The notes under the pieces were generated by a model. That model was not told the origin of the DNA. It did no database searches and saw only the letters and a program-made list of their open reading frames with translations. Both the position numbers and the translations under genes were made by a program. A DNA stretch of 64,000 nucleotides from Thunnus maccoyii (Eukaryota > Chordata > Actinopteri > Scombriformes > Scombridae): NCBI RefSeq assembly GCF_910596095.1, contig NC_056545.1, forward strand, positions 28,419,067 through 28,483,066, in the 5' to 3' direction. Shown one piece after another: positions 28,401 through 37,889 of this stretch; within the stretch, counting starts at the first letter, position 1, and each line of letters starts with the position of its first letter.

Positions 28401-31120
28401 GTGAAATCCAAGGTTTTTACAGAAATGTATCTTAATCTGCTTAATGTGTCATTTTGAACTTCAGCAAGTCCTGGGTGAACGTATATTGTGTGCTGAAAGA
28501 GGGAATGCTGACCTTCTATAAGGATGCTAGGAACCACACCGCAACATACAATGGAGAGTCTCCTGTTGACCTTAGTAACTGCTCATTTGATCCTTCAATG
28601 GGATACAAGAAGAAGAAAAATGTCTTCATTCTTCAGTAAGAACCATTTAATGTGGCAAATTTTAAAGGAAGAAATTGTGATTCTGAATCTTGATTTTACA
28701 TTTCTCCACATGAAACAAATGTGCATGTTAGATTATTTATAATACATATGGTTAGAAAAGTCATTGCAGTGCACGAGAAACTGACGATCCCTGTTGTTGT
28801 TTTTCTGAAACAGAATAAATGACGGAAACAACTTCGTGTTCCATGCAAAAGATGAGGTAAGAACATTTATATTTAAGTCATGTTTGGAGACTATGGGATG
28901 GCAGACAAAGGACATAATCCACTTTTCTTTAGACTTTCTAAGCTTCACATAAGAGGTTCATGAGAGACTATACCTCTCAGAGAAAATGAGAGGTGGCTAT
29001 ACACATTAAAGAATATACTACTGCACTACCATATACTTTAATTTAGGTTTGCCTCAGGTACATGTTTAAATGTTAATGTCTGGTAATATTATTTTTTCAT
29101 GTCGACACATCCCATGAAAAGACCATAACCAAAGATGAATTGATGCCACTAACAAGTATTGTGTGTGTATCCAGGGGCGGATTTAGTGATTTGGGGGCCC
29201 TAAGTAAAGTCAGTCATGGGGCCTCCTTCATGCCTTATTTTCACCCTTTCTGCATTCAAAAATCTGCTTAGGTAAAAGTATTATTCACACAATGTACTTT
29301 CATTTAATTAACATCTGTTCAAGGTGGATCATCATATTTTATTTGTTGATCATATGTTTTGTGTGTAGAATCTTAATCTGTAAAGTCACTAGAAACAAGC
29401 TGTCAGATAAACATAGTAGAATGAAAAGTACAGTGTTTCCCTCTGAAATAGAGGGAACTGAATTCCTCCTAGTAGAAGTGGAGTAGAAGCATACAGTTGC
29501 ATAAAATGGAAATATCAAAGTAAAGTACATGTACCTCATAACTGTAAGCGTAATACTTAAGTAAATGTAGTGGGTTATTTTCACCGTACGGTGTTAATGT
29601 TAATGCATCTGTAATAATAATACAAGTAACATGTAACATAATATAATACAAGTAAAACTTTAAATGCAGGACTTTGACTTGTAATGGAGTATTTCTATAT
29701 TGCAGTATTGTGACTTTAAGGATCTGAATACTTCTTCCATTACTGGGTGCAGGACGTTGCTGCACATTGTCTTCCTCTCTCCATCTGACCTGAAAGCAGT
29801 TTTCTTTTCTTATAGGCTATTAGTTGCCTCTCCCTCTTCCTTGAATGCAGTTTTTTCTTATATTATCATCATTCTCTTTGTCTGTTTTCATGAGGGTTTG
29901 GGGGGGAAGAGGGTCAGTGCTCCCATCATCTAACAAATGAGTCGATGTGACAGGAAAACGTTAGTGACTCTTGTCCTACTAGTTGTTTCAGGGGGAGAAA
30001 CAGAAAATCTTATTCCTTTGTGCCATAGAGCTGCATTGTTTCCCAACTGGTATAACTGACTGTTACACTGGATGACACGTTCCTTCATTATGATGGGCAC
30101 TGTATTTTATTTTTAATCCTACATGCACTGTCCTGCTGTAGATACTCACTAGACCAACAAATGTGTATTAATCCGCAGCTGAAAGTAGTCCCTAACGAAT
30201 GTAATATTAACCGCTGCTTGAGTAACTTTTGCTAAAAACTACAGTGCCCAGCTGATGCGGGAAATTACTGAGCCTTTTTTTGAAAATTACATTTTTTTTT
30301 TAAATTTATGACCCATTTTTAAAGATTTACATCTTCAGTAGGAACCAGTGGGCAGGGAGAGGCAGATAAACACATTGTTGGTTTTGGTCTTTTCCTGGGA
30401 TTTAGTGACAGTAACTGAAATTGAATAGAATATTCAACCTTATCCTTTGAAGAATAATAATGAATATAATGTAATAATCAAACAAGAACCTGACACTATA
30501 ATGAAATACACAGAAAAGATTTTGCTCAGTTATCACACATTCAGATTGTGTGTCATTTATCAAACGTTTTGATCATCTAAATGAGTAAATAAATGTCAGA
30601 CATTGCATCACTTAGCCTATTTTTTATGTCCTCTCTTTTTGTATTCCTCCATCTGCTTACTCAAGCTGCACTGTCTCGATTGAAAGCCCCTCTCTGTTGC
30701 AGGCTCAAATTTTTATTTATAATGATGGTGTAAATCCCAAAATACAACATGAAAATCATGCAAACCCCAAAATGTAACATGCATGCTTACATGGTGTCTG
30801 TGTCATGCTTATTTGTGTAGGAGGATCTGAAGGCCTGGACTTCAAACATAACCATCTGTATATCTGAGCATGAGGCCATGGCCAAGTGGGACAAGCCAGG
30901 CACCTCGTCCATGGACCCCGACCGCTCGGAGAGGAAGGAGAAGTCGGAGGGCGATGCGGACGCCAGGTCAGAGAGATCTGAGCTCGTCGAAGGGGAGGAA
31001 AGGTCTGAGAAGGAGAGGTCAGAGAAAGGGGACGGCTCTGAGAAGCTAGACACGTCAGAAATTGCTGACAAGATTGAGGGCGGGGCGGGGGGCTCCAGCA
31101 CGTCTGGAAAGAGCAAATGA
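7004..31120 (+). CDS. sptbn4: Beta-IV spectrin (spectrin beta, non-erythrocytic 4), repeat 10 to C-terminus
   Basis: Nineteen coding exons join in one frame (1528 aa from ATG 7004): 7004-7126, 17765-18028, 19329-19562, 19759-19848, 19941-20219, 20309-20439, 20584-20788, 22029-22274, 22414-22548, 22854-23095, 24493-24631, 24772-24856, 25175-25386, 25752-27109, 27268-27328, 27431-27699, 28465-28635, 28814-28856, 30821-31120. The protein has spectrin repeats 10-17 (about residues 1-795, from EKML...[12 protein letters not shown] to [17 protein letters not shown]). A variable 'specific' domain follows (795-1268), then a basic [16 protein letters not shown] stretch (1290-1305), a PH domain (about 1337-1450) and a charged SER-rich tail. 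The RQSSSEQE repeats and the basic stretch single out SPTBN4 among the beta spectrins. The family tethers ankyrin-G and sodium channels at axon initial segments and nodes. Actin-binding CH domains and repeats 1-9 are not in the window. Two introns use GC donors (18029, 22549). Confidence 0.95.
7672..7702. repeat. Poly-T homopolymer
   Basis: About 31 consecutive T residues in sptbn4 intron 1. Possibly the reverse-oriented tail of an old retroposed element; no body was recognised. Confidence 0.9.
11485..11546 (+). mobile_element. LINE-like 3' tail fragment
   Basis: Sequence ending in GACAATAAAG followed by repeated TCTTATCTTA units. This resembles the 3' ends of fish L2/Rex-type non-LTR retrotransposons, which carry short tandem tails. 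Only the end is recognisable. Confidence 0.4.
12246..12300 (-). mobile_element. LINE-like 3' tail fragment, opposite orientation
   Basis: AAGATAAGATAAG followed by CTTTATTGTCCC is the reverse complement of the tail type seen at 11485-11546, about 0.7 kb away. No body of the element was recognised between them. Confidence 0.4.
12340..12864 (+). repeat. Dispersed repeat family A, copy 1
   Basis: About 520 bp sharing ordered blocks with copies at 36732-37215, 37244-37601 and 50974-51485. The blocks include GATGTTTGAGCTTC, CTGTGCAGAATGATG, CATTCATCTGCTG, AGTGTGATGTGGAAACTTG and AACATGTCTGGAGG, ending in GATCTTTAA. Complete copies begin with TTAAAGT and end with CTTTAA, suggesting a non-autonomous DNA transposon. 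Confidence 0.8.
13973..14680. mobile_element. hAT-like non-autonomous element (GGGCTGTCAA termini)
   Basis: The left end begins GGGCTGTCAA then AT-rich ATTAATTG motifs. The right end is the inverted counterpart ending TTGACAGCGC(T). The interior contains a tandem duplication of about 100 bp, because the block with ACCATCAAGGCCATT and TATGCACTA occurs twice (14213-14320 and 14320-14430). No coding capacity. Flanking TA-rich DNA prevents a confident target-duplication call. Confidence 0.65.
16386..16418. repeat. (GA)n microsatellite
   Basis: Pure GA dinucleotides for about 33 bp, flanked by CT-rich (16300-16370) and GA-rich (16440-16500) sequence, in sptbn4 intron 1. Confidence 0.95.
18540..18930. 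repeat. Diverged fish dispersed repeat in sptbn4 intron 2
   Basis: Blocks such as CAATACTTAAGTTAAAGTACAT and GAAATAAAAGTAGT resemble a common teleost repeat built of 'acttaagtaaaagta' units. A better preserved copy lies at 29280-29750. Only fragments align by eye. Confidence 0.4.
20789..22028 (+). other. sptbn4: sptbn4 intron (1.24 kb), nothing recognised
   Basis: Ordinary AT-rich intronic sequence between the repeat-14 and repeat-15 exons. The donor is ACG then GTCAGT and the acceptor is GTGTGCTCCAG. No repeat family or extra exon was identified. Confidence 0.6.
23545..23845 (-). repeat. Common teleost MITE ('taacgatta' type), reverse copy
   Basis: Begins AACGATTA and contains CTGATGAATTGTTTTG, TTGCTTGTTTTGATC and CCAAAGATATTTGAT. 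These are the reversed blocks of a very common fish element whose forward copy lies at 38684-38925. It sits in a 1.4-kb sptbn4 intron (23096-24492). Confidence 0.6.
25752..27109 (+). other. sptbn4: Large sptbn4 'specific domain' exon
   Basis: A 1358-nt exon coding residues about 796-1248. It starts with a charged [10 protein letters not shown] linker after repeat 17. It runs through a Ser/Gly/Tyr low-complexity region with SGYF, SSYFG and GSSGYLAQ motifs, then a region with similarity to the mammalian specific domain (QPRINHI...). It ends with three RQ(T/S/D)SS(E/D) motifs, [16 protein letters not shown] and RQDSSDLE. In mammals this domain is reported to recruit CaMKII. Whether these basic-Gln-Ser motifs do that here is inference. 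Confidence 0.85.
26328..26543 (+). repeat. sptbn4: 36-bp in-frame coding tandem repeat, six units
   Basis: Six contiguous 36-bp units (starts 26328, 26364, 26400, 26436, 26472, 26508) encode the 12-residue unit N(M/V/L)[10 protein letters not shown], residues about 988-1059. Units 4 and 5 are nearly identical at DNA level, which suggests recent expansion. Degenerate relatives ([24 protein letters not shown]) continue on both sides from about 26250 to 26640. Confidence 0.95.
29172..29270 (+). mobile_element. hAT-like terminal fragment
   Basis: CAGGGGCGGATTTAG followed by a G-rich, GGGGCC-containing stretch is typical of the ends of a fish hAT-derived element. The other end was not found, so this is treated as a fragment within the last large sptbn4 intron (28857-30820). 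Confidence 0.45.
29280..29750 (+). repeat. Dispersed fish repeat ('aagtagaagtggagtagaag' type)
   Basis: Contains CCCTCTGAAATAGAGG, GAAGTGGAGTAGAAGCATA, ATACTTAAGTAAATGTAGTG, AATGCAGGACTTTGACTTG and GGATCTGAATACTTCTTCC. Together these match, from memory, a very abundant teleost interspersed repeat. It has no coding capacity. Confidence 0.6.
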
Positions 31121-32660
31121 GGAGCCCCTTTATGTTTTACTCACTGACAAAAGGTGTAGGAGGCGGTGGGTGGGTGGGAGGGAGGGATGGATGGATGGAT
31201 GGAGAGCATGTGCAGCTAGGTTTGCAGATCCTCAGTCACAGAGCTGAAACACACTGAGGCCACGGTCCTTGGACTGACTATTGTAACTGTGACAGACTAA
31301 TCTCTCAGCCCCTCCCCTTCACCCAGGCAATACATCAGTGCTTGCGTTGTGCCACCTGCTGGTAGAGAAGGAGGTTGGCCGAGACAGACAGACAGACTCC
31401 AACAAGTGGTCCCAGGAATTAGTCACTGTCACGTCCCATCGTTGATCGTTTAATCTCTTGGATTCACAGCATCTTTCTGTATGTAGTATCTTTGACTGAT
31501 AATGTAATGCTCTGTCTATCTAGACAAACCTGAGAAGTGGTGAATGAAATGTTTCACAATATTAAAAAAAATGTTTTTTGAAGCAATATACTTTTTTATT
31601 TCTTCTCTTTGTTAGAGAGAGAAAAAGGGAAAAGGAAACAAGAAATAGTTGCAAATGTGAATTCTATGATTTGTCACATCCACATAAGCTTACTTCAGGC
31701 AGTTTTGCACCTTAGACACTTGACACATCTGTATACTAATCATAACGACATTTAATCCCATCACATGGCTAGCTTTGAATCATGTTAATATAAAGGAATG
31801 CTGGTGTTACCCACCTGACTTCATTGGTGTCAGCGAATACACATTTCTACAGGTTCTTTTCAGTTGTTATTATTATTTATTTGTCCACAATGATCCATGT
31901 CAAGAAAAGAGCTCTCCATCAAATTCTAATCCATTAAACCAAGGTGTGTTCAAAGTGGCAATGCTCAAAGTAACACTAAGCCTATGTGACACAATGCCTT
32001 TGTATACATGACAAAAATCAGAACATTGCATGAAATAGTCTATTAGTGCACCTGTTAAACTTGCCTTTATTTTTATGTTCTTGAAATAAGTTGGGCAGTA
32101 TTGGAGTTGCAATAATTTAATGTGAGTGAGGAAAAAAAATGTATTTTGCTATCATGGTCCACTCCTTAAAATCCAGAGGTAAGTTTGACAAAGTAGGGTT
32201 GTCTTCTATCCACAGTTAGCATGAGAAGAAAGGGGTAGGGTTTTTTTTTTTTTTTTGTTTGTTTGTTTGTTTGTTTTTTGGAGGGGTGGGATACACACCA
32301 GAGAAGTGACTACACATTGATCTGTAACATGAAATAAGAAGCCAAATGGCCCCTCTGCTGTTTGTACTGTATTACTGCGATTTATTTTCCACAGAATGTA
32401 ATGGTCTCAGCTGTGAAATGTTCAATCACCACTGAGTTTGTGGTGCCCCAAAAATTGTAAAAACCCCCGAAGCAGTTCACTGAGCGTGAACCTCTCTGTA
32501 CCCTGTGTCTTTCATTTGAAGTCCAAACTGATCGGAATCTCAATCATCAAAAGCAAGTTAAAATGTAAAACTGTCATGATTCAAGTCATGAACTGTATAT
32601 ACCTATCTTTGTATGTATACCAATAAATCCTGTGCTCTAATAAAACAATACTCTGAACTG
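31121..32660 (+). other. sptbn4: sptbn4 3' UTR
   Basis: Non-coding sequence after the TGA at 31118-31120. It contains a GGAT microsatellite (31179-31202) and a TTTG/poly-T tract (32235-32278), and ends with paired polyadenylation signals at 32622 and 32639. Further AATAAA hexamers near 32704, 33999 and 34794 leave room for longer transcripts. Confidence 0.6.
32622..32644 (+). terminator. sptbn4: Probable sptbn4 polyadenylation signals
   Basis: Two AATAAA hexamers, 32622-32627 and 32639-32644, about 1.5 kb after the stop codon. The choice between these and later signals cannot be settled from sequence. Confidence 0.5.
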
Positions 32661-35600
32661 AAATGGGTAAAATTAAAACATTTGTATTAATCCACGTAAA
32701 GTCAAATAAAAACAACCATCACTCGAATATATTAATGTTTATTACATTTAAATGAAAAATATGCAAATTAGGAGTCACTATTAAATATCGTAGTGTATAT
32801 AAGTACACCAATATCTAGTTGTATTAAACACCTTTTACCAGGGAAGAGCAGCAGGACATACTGTAGGTATGCTTGTTGTATTTTTATATGCCTATATTTA
32901 TTCATATCAGATCCAGGAGTTGCCCCGCAGCCCCAATAAGAACTTGTTATAATAGCTGATTGAGTAGTCCATGTGTCTGTGAGAGGTGTGCTAAATTTAT
33001 GTATTACCAACAAGTACAACTGAACCGTTGCTGCTCCGGATAATCGAATTATTGGTGACTAAAGTGGAGTGTAGTATGCTGTGATTACAGAGATGAACAG
33101 GCATTAGTCCACTTATTTTTTGTTTGCCATGTATATCAATTATTTTTACATATATAAATACAATGAAAAATGTGGCAAATTTTGACACATTGTACTTATG
33201 TTACAGAAAAAGAAGGAAATACACATCTAGTGTGCAGTGAAACACAGGCAGCAGCTGAGACTTTCTTCAAATGTACTTTTGGCTGTTACAGTGTTTTTCC
33301 ACTTTCCATTCTATCATATTGCACCTCAAATATGTAAAAAAAAAAAAGAAAAAAGAAAAAAAAAGACTTCTTAGCAGTCTTCCTTTCTATTAAAGCACCA
33401 AAAGTTTATTTCAGATGCAGCCGTATTTTAATTCACTGACATGAGGATTGTAGTGACAGTGTGCTGTATCCGTCTGCGTTATTGCAGCCTTCAAATTAGT
33501 CGAACAATGTTATGATGTGAATGTTACTTTCATTTCTCTGTCGCTGTTTTGTTTGAACATAAGTGCCATGTCATGCAGTTTGATGAAAGAGTGCTTTAGA
33601 AGAGAAACAAGTGGTAACTGAAACAGAAATAATGTTTCACCTGACTTAACACTCATCTGAGAGTGAGCCTGTCATTGCAATACATCTTTTTATCATTGAA
33701 ATAGGAGCTATAGTATTTTCATGTGGCTGTAATTGTTCAGGTTCATTGCTCATGGCAGATATTTAGCCCACATCACCATGTGCGTTTTTTTTAAGTGTTT
33801 GCTTCCCATCACTTTTATGAAACACGCTGGGGATTTTTTTTTTTCCACTATGTTATAAGCAACAGTTGAAATTAAATAGGCAGCATAAACCGTGACTGAA
33901 GAAAAAAAAATATTGTGCAAACTTTGTTTCCTTCATTGATGGTCTTAAAGTGTGTATGTCTTTGTTACTTTACATTACAACTTGCTGCTATGACATTAAA
34001 TAAACCTCCAAACTTGCTGATGCAAACTTGACGTGGAATTGATGTGGACACACACTTATCTCCCATGCTGATCACAGTCACACACCTAATTCAGGATAAT
34101 GGAAACAGTCTGTTCCTCACATTGATTTCACGGTTTGAAAACTACAAGCTGAGTGGTTCTCTAATCAATTGCACATTCTCCAAACTAACAATCAACGTTT
34201 ACTGCGGCTCTCTCAGTGTCCATGAATTTGAAGGTGAAGACTTCAGTTGAAGGGACACAAATCATCATAAAGTAGCAGCAGCATTGATTAGCAGTGACTA
34301 TGCTGATGCCTTGATGCTTCCAGTCTTACTGAACACATTTTGGGGGTATAACAGTAACATGAAGTATGTAGGTGTGGCATTGATATGTAAACACACTCAA
34401 CTGAAACACAAATTACAATGCTGAAAATATTTTTTTTTTTTTTAGAAAAAAATCAAGCCTGTGTGTCCTTCACATCTTAAAGTGTTTAGCGCCCCCTGGA
34501 GAACGAGCTGAACTAGCCTTCATGCTGACACTCTGCCGCAGGACTGAATCATTGGTGGAAATCAACTGAAGGGCTGGTATTTTCCAAACTGTGTCCATGT
34601 CAAGGGGTTATCTAAATGCTTCTGAATTGTCCCCGCTTGCTTCTGTACATACAGTGATTGGTACAACACCAACATTTTTACGCTGTATTTATGGCTTTCT
34701 TATAGCAACCGATGAAAACGCAGAACCTCATCTAAGCTATGTGCAGTTTTAAATAAAATGTGAGTGGACATGTGAATAATTTATGTGAGTAAAAATAAAG
34801 GTTCATGCAACTTTTGTTTTGCACTAAGGTACAAGTCCGTGCACAGTGTGAAACAGCAGTGGTGATGCAGGGTCTACTCTATAATGATAATAATAATTAA
34901 AAAAAAAACATACATACATGTAAACAGTATTGCACAAATTCTGCACAACTTGATGTATGTTTTAAGAATGTACATTTTCATTATGATTTGTTTATTGAAT
35001 TGAATAACATCTGCCAATATCTGTCTGTGGAAATATGAAATATGGTATTGTCTCATAAAATCTGTTCATCCCTTAATTTTGCCATTGTCTTTTTTCCCCT
35101 ATATCACAGACATTATTATGATCAGTTTTGACCAGGATAAATACTAATTAATCTTACTGCTGTATTCTGGCATTTTCAATCAGATTGTTTACTGAATTGC
35201 CCAAAGGAGTGCTACAACAATAGCTGTGGCATAAAAAATCTGAAAAAGACCAAGTACTCTAACATGCAAACCTCTGCAGCTCTCCTAAATCTTGAAGCAG
35301 ATATGATGACTTCCTATTCTAAAGTTTTTAACAAAGAACATTTTCCTATTCTAAGACACTTGATAAATATAGACTCTTATATGAAGTAGAATTAACAGTA
35401 AAATGTTGTTATTTCACGTTCTGTAACTGATCCTTTCACTCTGTCCTCCACCAGATTCTGTAAATATCTGTCAGGTCAGAACAAGACTACAGTTACACTT
35501 CAAGCTGCAATGGAGAAAAAACACCTAATATTATTGTAGCTCACTTTAGGAATCAGAAATTAGATGTTACAGAATTAATATGAATGTAGTCAAATGTATA

Positions 35601-35844
35601 TACATGTAGTCAAAACTGCAAACTCCAAAGGTTGTGTATCTTTCTTTCGTGTGTGTGTGTGTGTGTGTGTGTGTTACGTTGCAGAGAAATGTCCAGGATC
35701 TGAGGACAAATGACATTCTACTTGCCTGTCTAATCTCAAAAGTCATTCACAGATAATTAAAATATATTTTCTCCTCTAAAGATGAAAATCCACCTTGTCT
35801 CACTGTCCTAACTGTCTCATCTATTCTCTTTGTTTTAAACTAAT

Positions 35845-36100
35845 CTAGAGGAACATCCGCTCTGCTGTGACATTGAGTGTAAATGACATTCTTGACTGAG
35901 AATGACTTTGGACTTTGACTATCCTCACGTGAAACAGCAGGTCCTGGGTGACATTCAGGCTGGTGCGGGAGGAGCAGAGTTCACAGAAATCAGCCTGCAA
36001 CTGGCAGTCGTCCGCCCTGGGACACTTTGTACTGTAGGAGAAGTTGCTGTGATATGTGAGACAGCGAGATGACACATTGAAAAAAGATGCTGGATGCTGC
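35845..36100 (-). other. Candidate orphan exon or gene fragment of unknown function
   Basis: On the minus strand, a good acceptor (CTCTTCCACAG, ending just above 36100) opens a frame of 85 codons to a stop at 35845. A strong donor (CAC then GTGAGG) inside it would close a 172-nt exon at 35929. The peptide is Cys-rich with several N-glycosylation sequons (NVS, NFS, NVT), including SSRCLTYHSNFSYSTKCPR and CQLQADFCELC. Its local GC content is higher than its surroundings. I do not recognise the family. It could be part of a secreted or receptor gene, a pseudogene fragment, or chance. Confidence 0.3.
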
Positions 36101-36731
36101 CTGTGGAAGAGCGCCAAGCTTTTCTGAGCCTTTATATGTCCCTTTTGCATCTTAGTGCCTGCATTAAAGCACAAATTGAGCACTTAAATATCCTTTTACT
36201 TCTGTGCTGTCATCGCTAACCCGAGGTCTCAAGAGGTCTTGATTATCATCATGCCAATTTGCAGCTCTTTTTTCAGGGGTGGCTTGATGAAGCCTAGAAG
36301 TTTTTGCTCCAATGAAGAGTGTTGTTGCTTTAGATCACTGGACCTGTACTAGAGGGAACTGTTGAGACATCACTGGGTATGACTGTGTCTCAGTGTCGTC
36401 TTCAATGGCCTTTAGTCTCATCTAGGATCTGTAACCAGAACATTCAGGACCTAGCTGATGATGATGGTTTGCTTTAGAGGTTCTTTCTAGTAGTAGTATG
36501 TTACCCTTCCCCCATGGTTAACAATAAAACATTCTTTTCCTGTATTTTTTCATTTTTAATACAGGGGGAGGGCTTTTCAAGTTGCATTTCATAAAGAAGA
36601 CACATTCAATATGGTTTTCCTCTATTGAAAAAAGGCTTTTAGTTGCAAGACGCACAAAATGTAACATGAAGTGTGAAAATTGTTCCGTATCTTGTTTGTA
36701 CAACATGAAAAAAAAAAAAAGAAATTACCCT

Positions 36732-37215
36732 TTAAAGTCTCCCTCCACTCAAAAATGTGTTTTTTTTTCCTGTTCCTTCACTTGGATGTTTGAGCTTCTC
36801 TGTGCAGAATGATGTGCTGCATGAATAGAGTTTGTTTTAACATTCATCTGCTGGGAAGGAGCAACGTTTCTCTGAGTTCACCTTAAATCTGAGTTTAAGA
36901 CATGTACCTACAAGCAGGATTTGTGACATCACAGGTAGTTTGGAAACCACTAATGGTCCAATAGGCGATATTATATCCAAGTGTGATGTGGAAGTTTGAG
37001 CACATGGTCTTTTCAGAGAGGTAGGAGACATCTTGTGAAGTAAAAATATTTGCATATGGTTCTGGATTTGTCAATGACAGAGAAAGAGTAGATGTCATTT
37101 TAAGAATCTTAAACTAGCTAAATGAACTTCTTTGTGGAAAAACCATATCAGACATGAGTTAATATTCAAGCAGACTATTTATATGTCTTAAAACATGTCT
37201 GGAGAGAATCTTTAA
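36732..37215 (+). repeat. Dispersed repeat family A, copy 2
   Basis: Starts TTAAAGTCTCCCTCC and ends GAATCTTTAA. It shares ordered blocks with the copy at 12340-12864 in the same orientation. Confidence 0.85.
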
Positions 37216-37243
37216 ATATATAATAATTGAAAGAAGTTGTACC

Positions 37244-37601
37244 TTAAAGTCCTCCTCCACTCAAAAATGTGTTTTTCTTGTTCCTAGTTTGGAAACCAAT
37301 CATGGTCCAATATTAAACTTACACAAGTGTGATGTGGAAACTTGAAGCCTCCAGTGCACATACAGTGAGAATGTACATTACAGTGAAGTAGGAGACATCT
37401 TGTATCCAACAGTTAAACTTGTGAAATTAAATATATTTGCATATTTATAGATTCTGGGTTGTTTTAATGAGTAGATGTGACTTTAAGGATTTTAACAAGA
37501 TAATTTAACTTTTTTGTGGAAAAAACATATCAGACACAAATTATTATTCAAAATAGAGTATTTTTGTTTACATCTTAAAACATGTCTGGTGGGATCTTTA
37601 A
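37244..37601 (+). repeat. Dispersed repeat family A, copy 3 (internally deleted)
   Basis: Starts TTAAAGTCCTCCTCC and ends GGGATCTTTAA. The left-central block (GATGTTTGAGC to ACATCACA) is missing relative to copies 1 and 2. It lies 28 bp from copy 2 in the same orientation. Confidence 0.85.
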
Positions 37602-37799
37602 GGATTCTTCATCAATTATTCCTACAACATATGCTGTCATTGTCAGTTTTGGTAGCTGTATCCTGAATATGTCTTATTTGCTTTACAGCAGACTCATCGT
37701 CATAGATTTGTCAGTATAATCTTCAGTTCTGTCTTTGCCATGGAGATATAAAGGTGGATAAATTTCTATAAAGATGGATATTTCGTTTGCCTCGTGCCT

Positions 37800-37889
37800 G
37801 GGGGCGTGGCCAGCCTGTCGGTTCTGCCAGCATACGCAGCTACGGAAGCCTCGCAGGTGACGCAGCTAGCGAGCTGTAGCTTCCTGAAA
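37800..37889 (+). promoter_or_regulatory. micu2: Proximal promoter or 5' UTR of the micu2-like gene
   Basis: A GC-rich stretch with a GC-box-like GGGGGCGTGGC (37800-37810) immediately upstream of the start codon. The spectrum of motifs fits a TATA-less housekeeping mitochondrial gene. The exact start site is unknown. Confidence 0.45.

Larger units (their letters stand above)
32661..37789. other. Intergenic region between sptbn4 and the micu2-like gene
   Basis: AT-rich DNA with poly-A runs (33338-33363), a GT microsatellite (35651-35674), two adjacent family-A repeats (36732-37215, 37244-37601) and one minus-strand exon-like ORF (35929-36100). No complete gene was recognised. Confidence 0.6.

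Noticed and set aside
37794-37889. N-terminal extension of the micu2 frame upstream of ATG 37890
   Set aside because: The open frame upstream has no ATG, while ATG 37890 has a strong context and begins a good presequence.
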